The notes under the pieces are model-generated. The model saw only the letters and a program-made list of their open reading frames with translations, was not told the origin of the DNA and searched no databases. The position numbers and the translations under genes were made by a program. 64,000 nt of DNA from Mycolicibacterium sp. lyk4-40-TYG-92 (GTDB lineage: Bacteria; Actinomycetota; Actinomycetes; Mycobacteriales; Mycobacteriaceae), in contig NZ_JARVRX010000030.1 of NCBI RefSeq assembly GCF_030209435.1, positions 1 through 64,000 on the forward strand. Direction: 5' to 3'. This document shows positions 43,605 to 50,320 of this stretch, piece by piece (positions within the stretch are counted from its first letter, which is position 1; each line of letters starts with the position of its first letter).

Positions 43605-45041
43605 TCACCAACCCGTCGGCAGCGGGTGCCCTTCGGCGAATCCCGCGGCCGACTGCACCCCGAGCACCACCTTCTCGTGGAGCTCGGCCAGGTTTGCCGC
43701 GCCGACGTAGGTGCAGGTGCTGCGGACGCCGGAGGTGATGTGGTCGAGCAGGTCCTCGACCCCGCCGCGCACCGGGTCCAGCGCCATCTTCGACGACGAG
43801 ATGCCCTCTTCGAACAGGGCCTTGCGGGCCCGGTCGAAGGCGCCGTCGGCGGCGGTGCGGGCCGCCACCGCGCGCTTGGAGGCCATGCCGAAGCTCTCCT
43901 TGTAGACGCGGCCCTCGCGGTCCATCAGCAGGTCGCCCGGTGACTCGTATGTGCCGGCGAACCACGAGCCGATCATCACGTTCGAGGCGCCCGCGGCCAG
44001 GGCCAGGGCGACGTCGCGCGGGTGCCGGACGCCACCGTCGGCCCAGACGTGGCCGCCGAGTTCCCTTGCCGCCGCGGCACATTCGACGACGGCGGAGAAC
44101 TGCGGGCGGCCCACCCCGGTCATCATGCGGGTGGTGCACATGGCACCGGGACCGACACCCACCTTGACGATGGACGCGCCCGCGTTGATCAGGTCCCGGG
44201 TGCCGGCGCCCGACACCACGTTGCCGGCGGCCAGTGGCAGGCCGAGATCCAGCGCCGCCACCGCGGACAGCGCGTCGAGCATCTTCGACTGGTGTCCGTG
44301 CGCGGTGTCGACGACCAGGACGTCCGCTCCGGCTTCGGCCAGCGCCCGGGCCTTGGCGGCGACGTCACCGTTGATGCCGACGGCCGCCGCGATCCGGAGC
44401 CGGCCCTGCGCGTCGACGGCGGGGGTGTAGATGCCGGCGCGGACCGCCCCGGTGCGGGTCAGCACGCCGGCCAGCGAGCCGTCGGCGTTGGTCAGCACCG
44501 CCACGCCCGTTGGGGAGTGCTCCAGCAGGTCGAACACCTTGCGCGGCTCGGTGCCCGCGGGCGCGGAGACGAAATCGGTGGTGGCCACATCGCGGACCCG
44601 CGCGAAGCGGTCCACCCCGGCACAGCCGGCCTCGGTGACGAGGCCGAGCGGACGGCCCTCGTCGACGACCACCGCCGCGCCGTGGGCCCGCTTGTGGATC
44701 AGGGCGAGCGCGTCGGAGACCGAATCGTCGGGAGCCAGCACGACCGGGGTGTCGACCACCAGGTCGCGGCTCTTGACGAAGTCGACCGTGCCCCGGACCA
44801 CGTCGACGGGCAGGTCCTGCGGCAGCACGACGATGCCGCCGCGGCGGGCCACGGTCTCGGCCATCCGCCGGCCCGCGACCGCGGTCATGTTGGCGACGAC
44901 GATCGGGATGGTGGTGCCGGTACCGTCCGTCGTCGCCAGGTCGACGTCGAAGCGGGACGTCAGTTCCGAGCGCCCCGGAACCACGAAGACGTCGTTGTAG
45001 GTCAGGTCGTACGGGGGCCGGTGGCCGTCAAGAAACTGCAC
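43605..45041 (-). CDS. guaB1: GuaB1, GMP reductase-type IMPDH family protein
   Basis: A 478-residue IMPDH/GMPR-family TIM barrel with an inserted CBS pair (about 95-210). The catalytic Cys is in GPGAMCTTRMMTG, and SRFDV/DVLVVDTAHGH and the flap-side EGISSSKMALDPV stretch follow. The mycobacterial GuaB1 orthologue (Rv1843c) has been reported as a GMP reductase regulated by its CBS domains, unlike the essential IMPDH GuaB2. It would interconvert GMP to IMP for adenine nucleotide supply. It is 40 bases downstream of gnd1. Confidence 0.93.
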   Translation of the reverse strand: MQFLDGHRPPYDLTYNDVFVVPGRSELTSRFDVDLATTDGTGTTIPIVVANMTAVAGRRMAETVARRGGIVVLPQDLPVDVVRGTVDFVKSRDLVVDTPVVLAPDDSVSDALALIHKRAHGAAVVVDEGRPLGLVTEAGCAGVDRFARVRDVATTDFVSAPAGTEPRKVFDLLEHSPTGVAVLTNADGSLAGVLTRTGAVRAGIYTPAVDAQGRLRIAAAVGINGDVAAKARALAEAGADVLVVDTAHGHQSKMLDALSAVAALDLGLPLAAGNVVSGAGTRDLINAGASIVKVGVGPGAMCTTRMMTGVGRPQFSAVVECAAAARELGGHVWADGGVRHPRDVALALAAGASNVMIGSWFAGTYESPGDLLMDREGRVYKESFGMASKRAVAARTAADGAFDRARKALFEEGISSSKMALDPVRGGVEDLLDHITSGVRSTCTYVGAANLAELHEKVVLGVQSAAGFAEGHPLPTGW

Positions 45042-45081
45042 ACTGCCAGCCTAGTGGTCCGGTTCCCTCGCGAGCAGACTG

Positions 45082-46548
45082 TTAAGCCTCGACCTCGGTG
45101 CGGTCGCCGCTCCACAGGGTGTGGAACTTCTTGCCCTCCGGCGCGTCGGTGCGGCCGTAGGTGTGGGCGCCGAAGAAGTCGCGCAGGCCCTGCGTCAGCG
45201 CGGCGGGCAGCCGCTCGGTGCGCAGCGCGTCGTAGTAGGACAGCGACGACGCGAAGCCCGGGATCGGGATGCCGAGCTCGGTGGCCGTCACCACGACGCG
45301 GCGCCAGCTGTCGATGCCCGACTCGACCGCGGCGCGGAAGTACGGCGCGGCCAGCAGCGTGGCCAGCTCCGGTTCGGCGTCGAACGCGTCCTTGATCCGG
45401 TTCAGGAACTTGGCGCGGATGATGCAGCCGCCGCGCCAGATGGTGGCCAGGTCACCGGGCTTGACGTTCCAGCCGTATTCGGCGCTGCCGGCCTCGATCT
45501 GGTTGAAGCCCTGCGCGTACGCGACGATCTTGGAGGCGTACAGCGCCTGCCGCACGTCTTCGATGAACTTCGTGGCGTCGCTCGGCTTCTCGCCGAGGTG
45601 GCCCGAGGCCAGGCCGACGGTCGCGCGGCGCTGCGGCACCGAGCCCGACAGGGCGCGGGCGAACACGGCTTCGGCGATGCCGGTGATGGGGATGCCGAGG
45701 TCCAGCGCGGACTTGACGGTCCAGCGGCCGGTGCCCTTCTGCTCGGCCTCGTCGACGATGACGTCGACCAGCGGCTTGCCGGTCTTGGCGTCGACCTGCT
45801 TGAGCACCTCGGCGGTGATCTCGATCAGGTAGCTGTCCAGGTCGCCCTTGTTCCATTCGGCGAACACGTCGGCGATCTGCCCGGCCGCCATGCCCAGGCC
45901 GTCGCGCAGCAGCTGGTAGGCCTCGCCGATGAGCTGCATGTCGGAGTACTCGATGCCGTTGTGCACCATCTTGACGAAGTGGCCGGCGCCGTCGGGGCCG
46001 ATGTGCGTGCAGCACGGCACGCCGTCGACGTGCGCGGAGATCTCTTCGAGCAGCGGCCCGAGCGAGACGTACGACTCGGCCGGGCCGCCCGGCATGATCG
46101 ACGGGCCGTTGAGCGCGCCCTCCTCGCCGCCGGAGATGCCCGCACCGACGAAGTGCAGCCCGCGCTCGCGGATGGCCTTCTCGCGGCGGATGGTGTCGGT
46201 GTACAGCGCGTTGCCGCCGTCGATGATGATGTCGCCGGGCTCCATGGCGTCGGCGAGCTCGTTGATGACGGCGTCGGTCGGATCGCCGGCCTTGACCATG
46301 ATGATCACGCGGCGTGGTTTCTCCAGCGCGTCGAGGAATTCCGCGATGGTCTCACTGCGGACGAACTTGCCCTCCGAGCCGTGTTCGGCGATCAGGGCGT
46401 CGGTCTTGGCGACGGAGCGGTTGTGCAGCGCGACGGTGTAGCCGTGGCGGGCGAAGTTACGGGCGAGGTTGGAGCCCATGACGGCCAGGCCGGTGACCCC
46501 GATCTGGGCGGTAGCGGTGGTTGATTCCGGGTTTCCCGACGAGCTCAC
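45082..46548 (-). CDS. gnd1: 6-phosphogluconate dehydrogenase (NADP type)
   Basis: A 488-residue enzyme that oxidatively decarboxylates 6-phosphogluconate to ribulose 5-phosphate. NADP-binding GLAVMGSNLARNFARHGY, LHNRS and the catalytic GISGGEEGALNGPSIMPGG and HNGIEYSDMQLIGEAY stretches are intact. The C-terminal half is the all-helical dimer domain ending with DFFGAHTYGR. It is the long NADP-dependent form, not the short archaeal-type form. GTG at 46548 follows AAAGG; the longer frame is not needed. Confidence 0.95.
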   Translation of the reverse strand: MSSSGNPESTTATAQIGVTGLAVMGSNLARNFARHGYTVALHNRSVAKTDALIAEHGSEGKFVRSETIAEFLDALEKPRRVIIMVKAGDPTDAVINELADAMEPGDIIIDGGNALYTDTIRREKAIRERGLHFVGAGISGGEEGALNGPSIMPGGPAESYVSLGPLLEEISAHVDGVPCCTHIGPDGAGHFVKMVHNGIEYSDMQLIGEAYQLLRDGLGMAAGQIADVFAEWNKGDLDSYLIEITAEVLKQVDAKTGKPLVDVIVDEAEQKGTGRWTVKSALDLGIPITGIAEAVFARALSGSVPQRRATVGLASGHLGEKPSDATKFIEDVRQALYASKIVAYAQGFNQIEAGSAEYGWNVKPGDLATIWRGGCIIRAKFLNRIKDAFDAEPELATLLAAPYFRAAVESGIDSWRRVVVTATELGIPIPGFASSLSYYDALRTERLPAALTQGLRDFFGAHTYGRTDAPEGKKFHTLWSGDRTEVEA

Positions 46549-46589
46549 GGCTGGCCCTTTCGTTGTTTGGTTGTGGCGCACAGCATTTC

Positions 46590-46609
46590 GCACCGGCCAG
46601 GGCCGGTGC
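46590..46609 (-). terminator. hairpin between the M56 protease gene and gnd1
   Basis: GCACCGGCC and GGCCGGTGC form a 9-bp perfect inverted repeat with a 2-base spacer, in the gap between the M56 gene and gnd1, about 40 bases after the M56 stop. No T-tract follows, so terminator function is only probable. Confidence 0.5.
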
Positions 46610-46651
46610 GGCGTCATCCGCCACCGAAGCTGATGCTGCCAGTCGCAAAGT

Positions 46652-47608
46652 CTACGAGAAGAACAACCGGTGCAACTCAGTGAGCCAGGGCACAGCCACC
46701 GCGACGGTCGGTACGACCAGTACGGAGGCGGCGGCCAGGTAGGCAGCCGCGGCGACCCATGAGCTGTTGGGTTCGCCGGCCAGGCGCTGTACCCGCAGAA
46801 CGGTGGTCGGCCCGCCGGCGGCGAGGGCGCCCTTGGGCGCGCGTCCGGACGCGCAGGCGACGAGGGCGCGGGCCAGCGGTGTCGGGCCGGTGGCCCGGAC
46901 GGCGGCGTCGTCGGCGAGCAGTTCGATCAGGAAGCGGACCGCATCGAGGGCGCTGGCGCTCCGGACGAAGCGGGGGAAGGCGGCGTGCACGGCGATGAAC
47001 ATCTCGAGCACCAGGTCGTGCCGGGCGCGCAGGTGTGCGTGTTCATGGCTGAGGATGGCGGCGATCTCGCTGTCGTCGAGGTGCTTGAGCGCGCCTTCGC
47101 TGAGCACCACCCGGCTGCGGACGCCGGGCAGGCAGTAGGCGAGGGGCTGCTGGACGTCGAGGATGCGCAGGCCGTGGCCGATGAGGTGACGGGCCTGGGG
47201 CGCGGGTGCGGTGTCCCGCGAACAGTCGAGCAGGTCGACGATCATCCGGTGGTGGGCGCGCCGGCGCCGGGTCGCGATGGCGACCTGGACGAATGCGATG
47301 GCCAGCCGGGCGCCGACGACGAGGGTCAGTGCGAAGACCGCGACGTGGGTGAGCCACAGCGGCCAGCCCATGACGCTGATCTCGCTGGTTGCGGTGGTTG
47401 TCGGGCGACCGTCAGGGCCGGGCGCGAAAAGCCTGCTGGCGACGGCGATACCGGCGCTGAACGCGGACAGCACGGCGGCGATGGCGATGGACTGCCACAA
47501 CACGATCGCGGCCCGGGGGGCCCGCTGCGGCCACGATGCGCGCGCCAGCACGGCGGGTACCGGCCCGACCAGCAGTAGCGCAACGAGAGTGAAGGCCAGG
47601 GCGGACAC
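46652..47608 (-). CDS. M56-family membrane metallopeptidase (BlaR-like; Rv1845c-like)
   Basis: A 318-residue zinc protease. HEHAH (in ILSHEHAHLRARHDL) is the metal-binding motif, with three or four membrane helices around it and a C-terminal helix. Unlike BlaR1 of staphylococci it has no extracellular penicillin-binding sensor domain, the standard state in mycobacteria. It is 14 bases downstream of blaI and would cleave or otherwise inactivate the repressor upon a signal not yet clear; the partner role is inferred from gene order. Confidence 0.88.
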   Translation of the reverse strand: MSALAFTLVALLLVGPVPAVLARASWPQRAPRAAIVLWQSIAIAAVLSAFSAGIAVASRLFAPGPDGRPTTTATSEISVMGWPLWLTHVAVFALTLVVGARLAIAFVQVAIATRRRRAHHRMIVDLLDCSRDTAPAPQARHLIGHGLRILDVQQPLAYCLPGVRSRVVLSEGALKHLDDSEIAAILSHEHAHLRARHDLVLEMFIAVHAAFPRFVRSASALDAVRFLIELLADDAAVRATGPTPLARALVACASGRAPKGALAAGGPTTVLRVQRLAGEPNSSWVAAAAYLAAASVLVVPTVAVAVPWLTELHRLFFS

Positions 47609-47622
47609 GCGCTAAGTGTCTC

Positions 47623-48039
47623 TCAGTCGGTGCCGGAATTGCCAGTCGCCGGTGGGATTCGGTGCTTGGCTTCCAACTCATCGAGGGCGCGCCGGAGCGC
47701 ATCGGCCTCGTCGACGCCGACGCGCTCGACGAAATGAACCAGCGCCGCGACGCGGCTGCCGGAGTCAGAGGCCTGGTCAAGGGCGTCGACCATCAGCCCG
47801 GCGACGAGCTCGTCGCGGCCGTGGGTCGGCGCGTAGCGGTGCGCGCGGTCGTCACGATGCTGGACGACCAGATTCTTCTTCGCCAGGCGCTGCAGCACCG
47901 TCATGATCGTGGTGTAGGCCAGGTCCCGGCGCTCCGCGAGGGCTTCATGCACCTGACGCACGGTCTGTGGCTCGCGCGAGGACCACAGGTGGTCCATCAC
48001 CTCGCGTTCAAGCTCGCCCAGTCGCGTCAATTTCGCCAT
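47623..48039 (-). CDS. blaI: BlaI-type transcriptional repressor
   Basis: A 138-residue winged-helix repressor. The DNA-binding part (1-80) has MDHLWSSREPQTVRQVHEAL and TTIMTVLQRLAKKNLVVQHR; the C-terminal part is a short dimerisation helix with the ALVHFVERVGVDEADALRRAL pattern. The M. tuberculosis orthologue controls blaC, its own operon and others. It is upstream of the M56 protease, its likely inactivator. A possible operator (TACTAC-type) lies 35-62 bases before the start. Confidence 0.92.
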   Translation of the reverse strand: MAKLTRLGELEREVMDHLWSSREPQTVRQVHEALAERRDLAYTTIMTVLQRLAKKNLVVQHRDDRAHRYAPTHGRDELVAGLMVDALDQASDSGSRVAALVHFVERVGVDEADALRRALDELEAKHRIPPATGNSGTD

Positions 48040-48073
48040 GTCCTATTTCACTCTTTCGGCAGTGTTTCCAGGG

Positions 48074-48101
48074 TACTACGCATTTACTACCGTGCGTCGT
48101 A
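48074..48101 (-). promoter_or_regulatory. probable BlaI operator
   Basis: TACTAC occurs at 48074 and 48085, an 11-base (one-turn) repeat, and TACTACCGTGCGTCGTA (48085-48101) is a near-perfect inverted repeat with a one-base mismatch. BlaI sites in M. tuberculosis are built from TACTACA-type half-sites, so self-regulation of blaI is likely. Confidence 0.6.
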
Positions 48102-48194
48102 TCCATTTCGGATGTTCTCCCCAACGCCCCGGCGGCGCGTCGCGGTTCCCGGTCAGGGTCTTTTTTCGGTCACTTGTGAGTCCCGTCACAGCGG

Positions 48195-48235
48195 TTTACA
48201 TCTCGCGAGTCGTCACTATAGTAAGGCTAACCTAA
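48195..48235 (+). promoter_or_regulatory. promoter and IdeR-type iron box of the FhuF-like gene
   Basis: TTTACA (48195-48200) and TATAGT (48217-48222) form a SigA promoter with a 16-base spacer. The -10 overlaps an iron box at 48217-48235 that matches TTAGGTTAGGCTAACCTAA at 15 of 19 positions. Iron-loaded IdeR would block this promoter, so the gene should be on in low iron. Confidence 0.85.
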
Positions 48236-48250
48236 CTTAAGGATGTGTTC

Positions 48251-49021
48251 ATGCCCTCCGCAGTGACTGACCCGCTGATCGCCACGATGGACATCCGCCG
48301 GATGCTTCCGCTGCACGAGTCGAGCCGGCGGCTGCGCGAGTTGTGCCCCAGCGATCCCCGGGTCTACGGCGTTGCGGTGATGGACGACATCTCGCGTCGC
48401 CGGTGGTGGCCGCTCGCCGAAGCCGTGACGGCTGATCGGCTGCAGGCCATGTTCGACACGGCGATGGGCGACACCGGCAGTCACGCGGTGGCCGCCCACC
48501 AGGTGGCGGCGATGCTGGCGCACGTCGTCGTCGGCCGGGTGGTGCCGCTGCTGGTGCTGGAGGGGCGGGCCTGGGATCCCGGCCTGGAGAACCTGTGGGT
48601 TCACGTCGACTCTGAGGGTGGCATCGACTGGGTTGGCGTCGCGGACCCGACGCTGCGGGTGCTGCCCGGGGACCCGGTGTTCGGCGGCCGGGGCGTGCCG
48701 GCGACGCGCCGGATCGGGGAGGGTGTCGTCGCCTTCCCGGGTGAGGAGGCGCTCGCGACCTGGCTGGCCCATCGGTGCCACCGCGCGTTGACTCCGCTGT
48801 TCGCGAAGCTCTTCGACGTCTGTGGCGGCATCCTCGCGGTGTCGGCGATGTGGCACATCGTCGGCGCATCCGTGGTCACTACCGCAACCCAGGTGCCACT
48901 GCTGGCCGGCGTGGGGGAGGCCGACGGCATGCGTCGCGCCCAGGCGGTGCTGGACACCTTGGTGAATTTCGGCGCACCGGTGCGCGGGCGCGATCGGATG
49001 CAACTGGCAAGGGCTTGCTAA
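48251..49021 (+). CDS. FhuF/ferric-reductase-like protein under iron control
   Basis: A 256-residue soluble protein that looks like the FhuF/siderophore-iron reductase family: WWPLAEAV, PLLVLEGRAWDPGLENLWVH, and a helix GILAVSAMWHIVGASVVTTA. FhuF proteins end with a C-C-x10-C-x2-C 2Fe-2S motif; here the chain stops at RMQLARAC with no such cluster, so it is either a truncated or a different iron-binding relative. The IdeR-type box and SigA promoter indicate induction in low iron. The ATG at 48251 has AAGG eight bases upstream and is preferred to the GTG at 48245. Confidence 0.65.
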   Translation: MPSAVTDPLIATMDIRRMLPLHESSRRLRELCPSDPRVYGVAVMDDISRRRWWPLAEAVTADRLQAMFDTAMGDTGSHAVAAHQVAAMLAHVVVGRVVPLLVLEGRAWDPGLENLWVHVDSEGGIDWVGVADPTLRVLPGDPVFGGRGVPATRRIGEGVVAFPGEEALATWLAHRCHRALTPLFAKLFDVCGGILAVSAMWHIVGASVVTTATQVPLLAGVGEADGMRRAQAVLDTLVNFGAPVRGRDRMQLARAC

Positions 49022-49043
49022 TTAGGCAAGCCTTGCCTACTAT
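49015..49043 (+). promoter_or_regulatory. promoter and iron-box-like palindrome of the sRNA gene
   Basis: TTGCTA (49015-49020) and TACTAT (49038-49043) are spaced 17 bases apart, a near-ideal SigA promoter. The spacer carries TTAGGCAAGCCTTGCCTAC, whose core TAGGCAAGCCTTGCCTA is an inverted repeat around a central C and matches the IdeR consensus at 13 of 19 positions. The -35 overlaps the last codons of the FhuF-like gene. Confidence 0.8.
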
Positions 49044-49049
49044 TCAGGA

Positions 49050-49153
49050 GTCGAAAGACCAACGGACCGCGCCGGAATCCTGAGGGCTGCAGTGATTCCC
49101 GGTCCATTCGAAGAGCAGGCCCCGCACCATCGGTGCGGGGCCTGCTCGCTTTC
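49050..49153 (+). ncRNA. mrsI: iron-responsive small RNA, MrsI (ncRv11846)-like
   Basis: A roughly 100-base transcript is predicted from the promoter at 49015-49043 to the terminator hairpin at 49113-49147. It has no convincing reading frame with a ribosome-binding site. It lies between blaI and the Rv1847-like thioesterase, which is exactly where M. tuberculosis carries ncRv11846 (MrsI), an IdeR-controlled sRNA that represses iron-containing proteins when iron is low. Position, iron box and size all agree. The start near 49050 and end near 49153 are predictions. The single-stranded stretch 49051-49110 would hold the seed region. Confidence 0.8.
49113..49153 (+). terminator. terminator of the mrsI-like sRNA
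   Basis: GAGCAGGCCCCGCACC (49113-49128) and its complement (49132-49147) form a perfect 16-bp stem with the 3-base loop ATC, followed by GCTTTCG. It is a strong intrinsic terminator 54 bases before the thioesterase gene. Confidence 0.9.
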
Positions 49154-49206
49154 GTGCACCTGGGTGTCGAACTCGCCGCCGCCGGTGCTCGTGTAGACAG
49201 CTAGTC

Positions 49207-49608
49207 GTGACGACATCTGTGCCTGAGGGCCTCGGCAAGGGCTTCGACAACGAAATCGGACTGACCTACCTCGAGGTCACGCCGGACGGCGGCCGCGCCC
49301 AGCTGACCATCACCGAAAAAATTCTGCAGCCGTGGGGCATCGTGCACGGTGGTGTCTACTGCGCCATCGTCGAGGGTCTGGCCAGCGTGTCCGCTCACGT
49401 CTGGCTCGGCGAGAACGGTGGCGGCACCGTCGTCGGCGTCAACAACAACACCGACTTCCTCCGCGCGCTCAGGGCCGGAACCGTCACCGCGACCTCGACG
49501 CCGATCCACCGCGGCCGGCGTCAGCAGCTGTGGCTGGTCACCATCACCGACGAGGACGACCGGCCGGTGGCGCGGGGCCAGGTGCGCCTGCAGAACCTCG
49601 AGGGCTGA
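49207..49608 (+). CDS. PaaI-type hotdog thioesterase (Rv1847-like)
   Basis: A 133-residue single hotdog-fold thioesterase. The signature WGIVHGGVYCAIVEGLASVS supplies the helix with the catalytic acidic residue (Glu in IVEGLAS) and GIVHGG the oxyanion loop; NNNTDFLRAL is the strand following. It hydrolyses acyl- or aryl-CoA esters. GTG start. It lies just ahead of the urease genes, but a 52-base gap and different role make a shared operon uncertain. Confidence 0.88.
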   Translation: MTTSVPEGLGKGFDNEIGLTYLEVTPDGGRAQLTITEKILQPWGIVHGGVYCAIVEGLASVSAHVWLGENGGGTVVGVNNNTDFLRALRAGTVTATSTPIHRGRRQQLWLVTITDEDDRPVARGQVRLQNLEG

Positions 49609-49660
49609 AAACTCCCGGCCGACATGCCATTCCCGGCGCGTCGTGGCAATATCGCCCCTT

Positions 49661-49963
49661 ATGCGTTTGACGCCGCATGAGCAAGAACGCCTGCTGATTT
49701 CGTACGCCGCCGAACTGGCGCGTCGACGGCAGGCCCGAGGGTTGCGCCTGAACCACCCCGAGGCGGTCGCCGTGATCACCGATCACCTGCTGGAGGGCGC
49801 CCGCGACGGGCGGACCGTCGCGGAGCTGATGGTCAGCGGCCGTGAGGTGCTCGGTCGCGACGATGTCATGGAGGGGGTCCCGGAGATGCTGCCCGACGTA
49901 CAGGTTGAGGCCACCTTTCCCGATGGCACCAAACTCGTCACCGTCCACTACCCGATCGCCTGA
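49661..49963 (+). CDS. ureA: urease subunit gamma
   Basis: A 100-residue protein starting MRLTPHEQERLLISYAAELA, with RRRQARGLRLNHPEAVAVIT and a DGRTVAELM block, the classical UreA pattern. It forms the gamma subunit of the (UreABC)3 trimer. The start is the ATG at 49661. It is the first gene of ureABCFGD. Confidence 0.97.
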   Translation: MRLTPHEQERLLISYAAELARRRQARGLRLNHPEAVAVITDHLLEGARDGRTVAELMVSGREVLGRDDVMEGVPEMLPDVQVEATFPDGTKLVTVHYPIA

Positions 49964-49972
49964 GGACCGACG

Positions 49973-50320
49973 ATGACCGAGCGCGCGGCCGTGGCGGGGA
50001 CGGGCCTGATTCCCGGTGAGATCCTTTATGGCGACGGCGATATCGCCATCAACGCCGGTGCGCAGCGGCTGACCCTCGACGTGGTCAACACCGGCGACCG
50101 GCCGGTACAGGTCGGCAGCCACGTGCATTTCCCGCAGGCCAATTCCGCGCTGGACTTCGACCGCGAGGCGGCACACGGGTACCGGCTCGACGTGCCGGCG
50201 GGTACTGCGATCAGATTCGAACCCGGGGTGGCCCAGACGGTTTCACTGGTTCCGTTGGGTGGGACGCGGGAAGTCTATGGGCTGTCGCTGACTCCGCCCG
50301 GAAAGCTGGATGCGTCATGA
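49973..50320 (+). CDS. ureB: urease subunit beta
   Basis: A 115-residue beta subunit, with GEILYGDGDIAINAG and VGSHVHFPQANSALDFDRE, and a C-terminal LVPLGGTREVYGL. It overlaps the ureC start by four bases (ATGA). Confidence 0.97.
   Translation: MTERAAVAGTGLIPGEILYGDGDIAINAGAQRLTLDVVNTGDRPVQVGSHVHFPQANSALDFDREAAHGYRLDVPAGTAIRFEPGVAQTVSLVPLGGTREVYGLSLTPPGKLDAS

Noticed and set aside
49021..49110. A frameshift that would restore the FhuF iron-sulfur motif downstream of the stop
   Set aside because: No frame in this stretch contains the C-C-x10-C-x2-C pattern; the sequence is instead explained by a promoter and sRNA.
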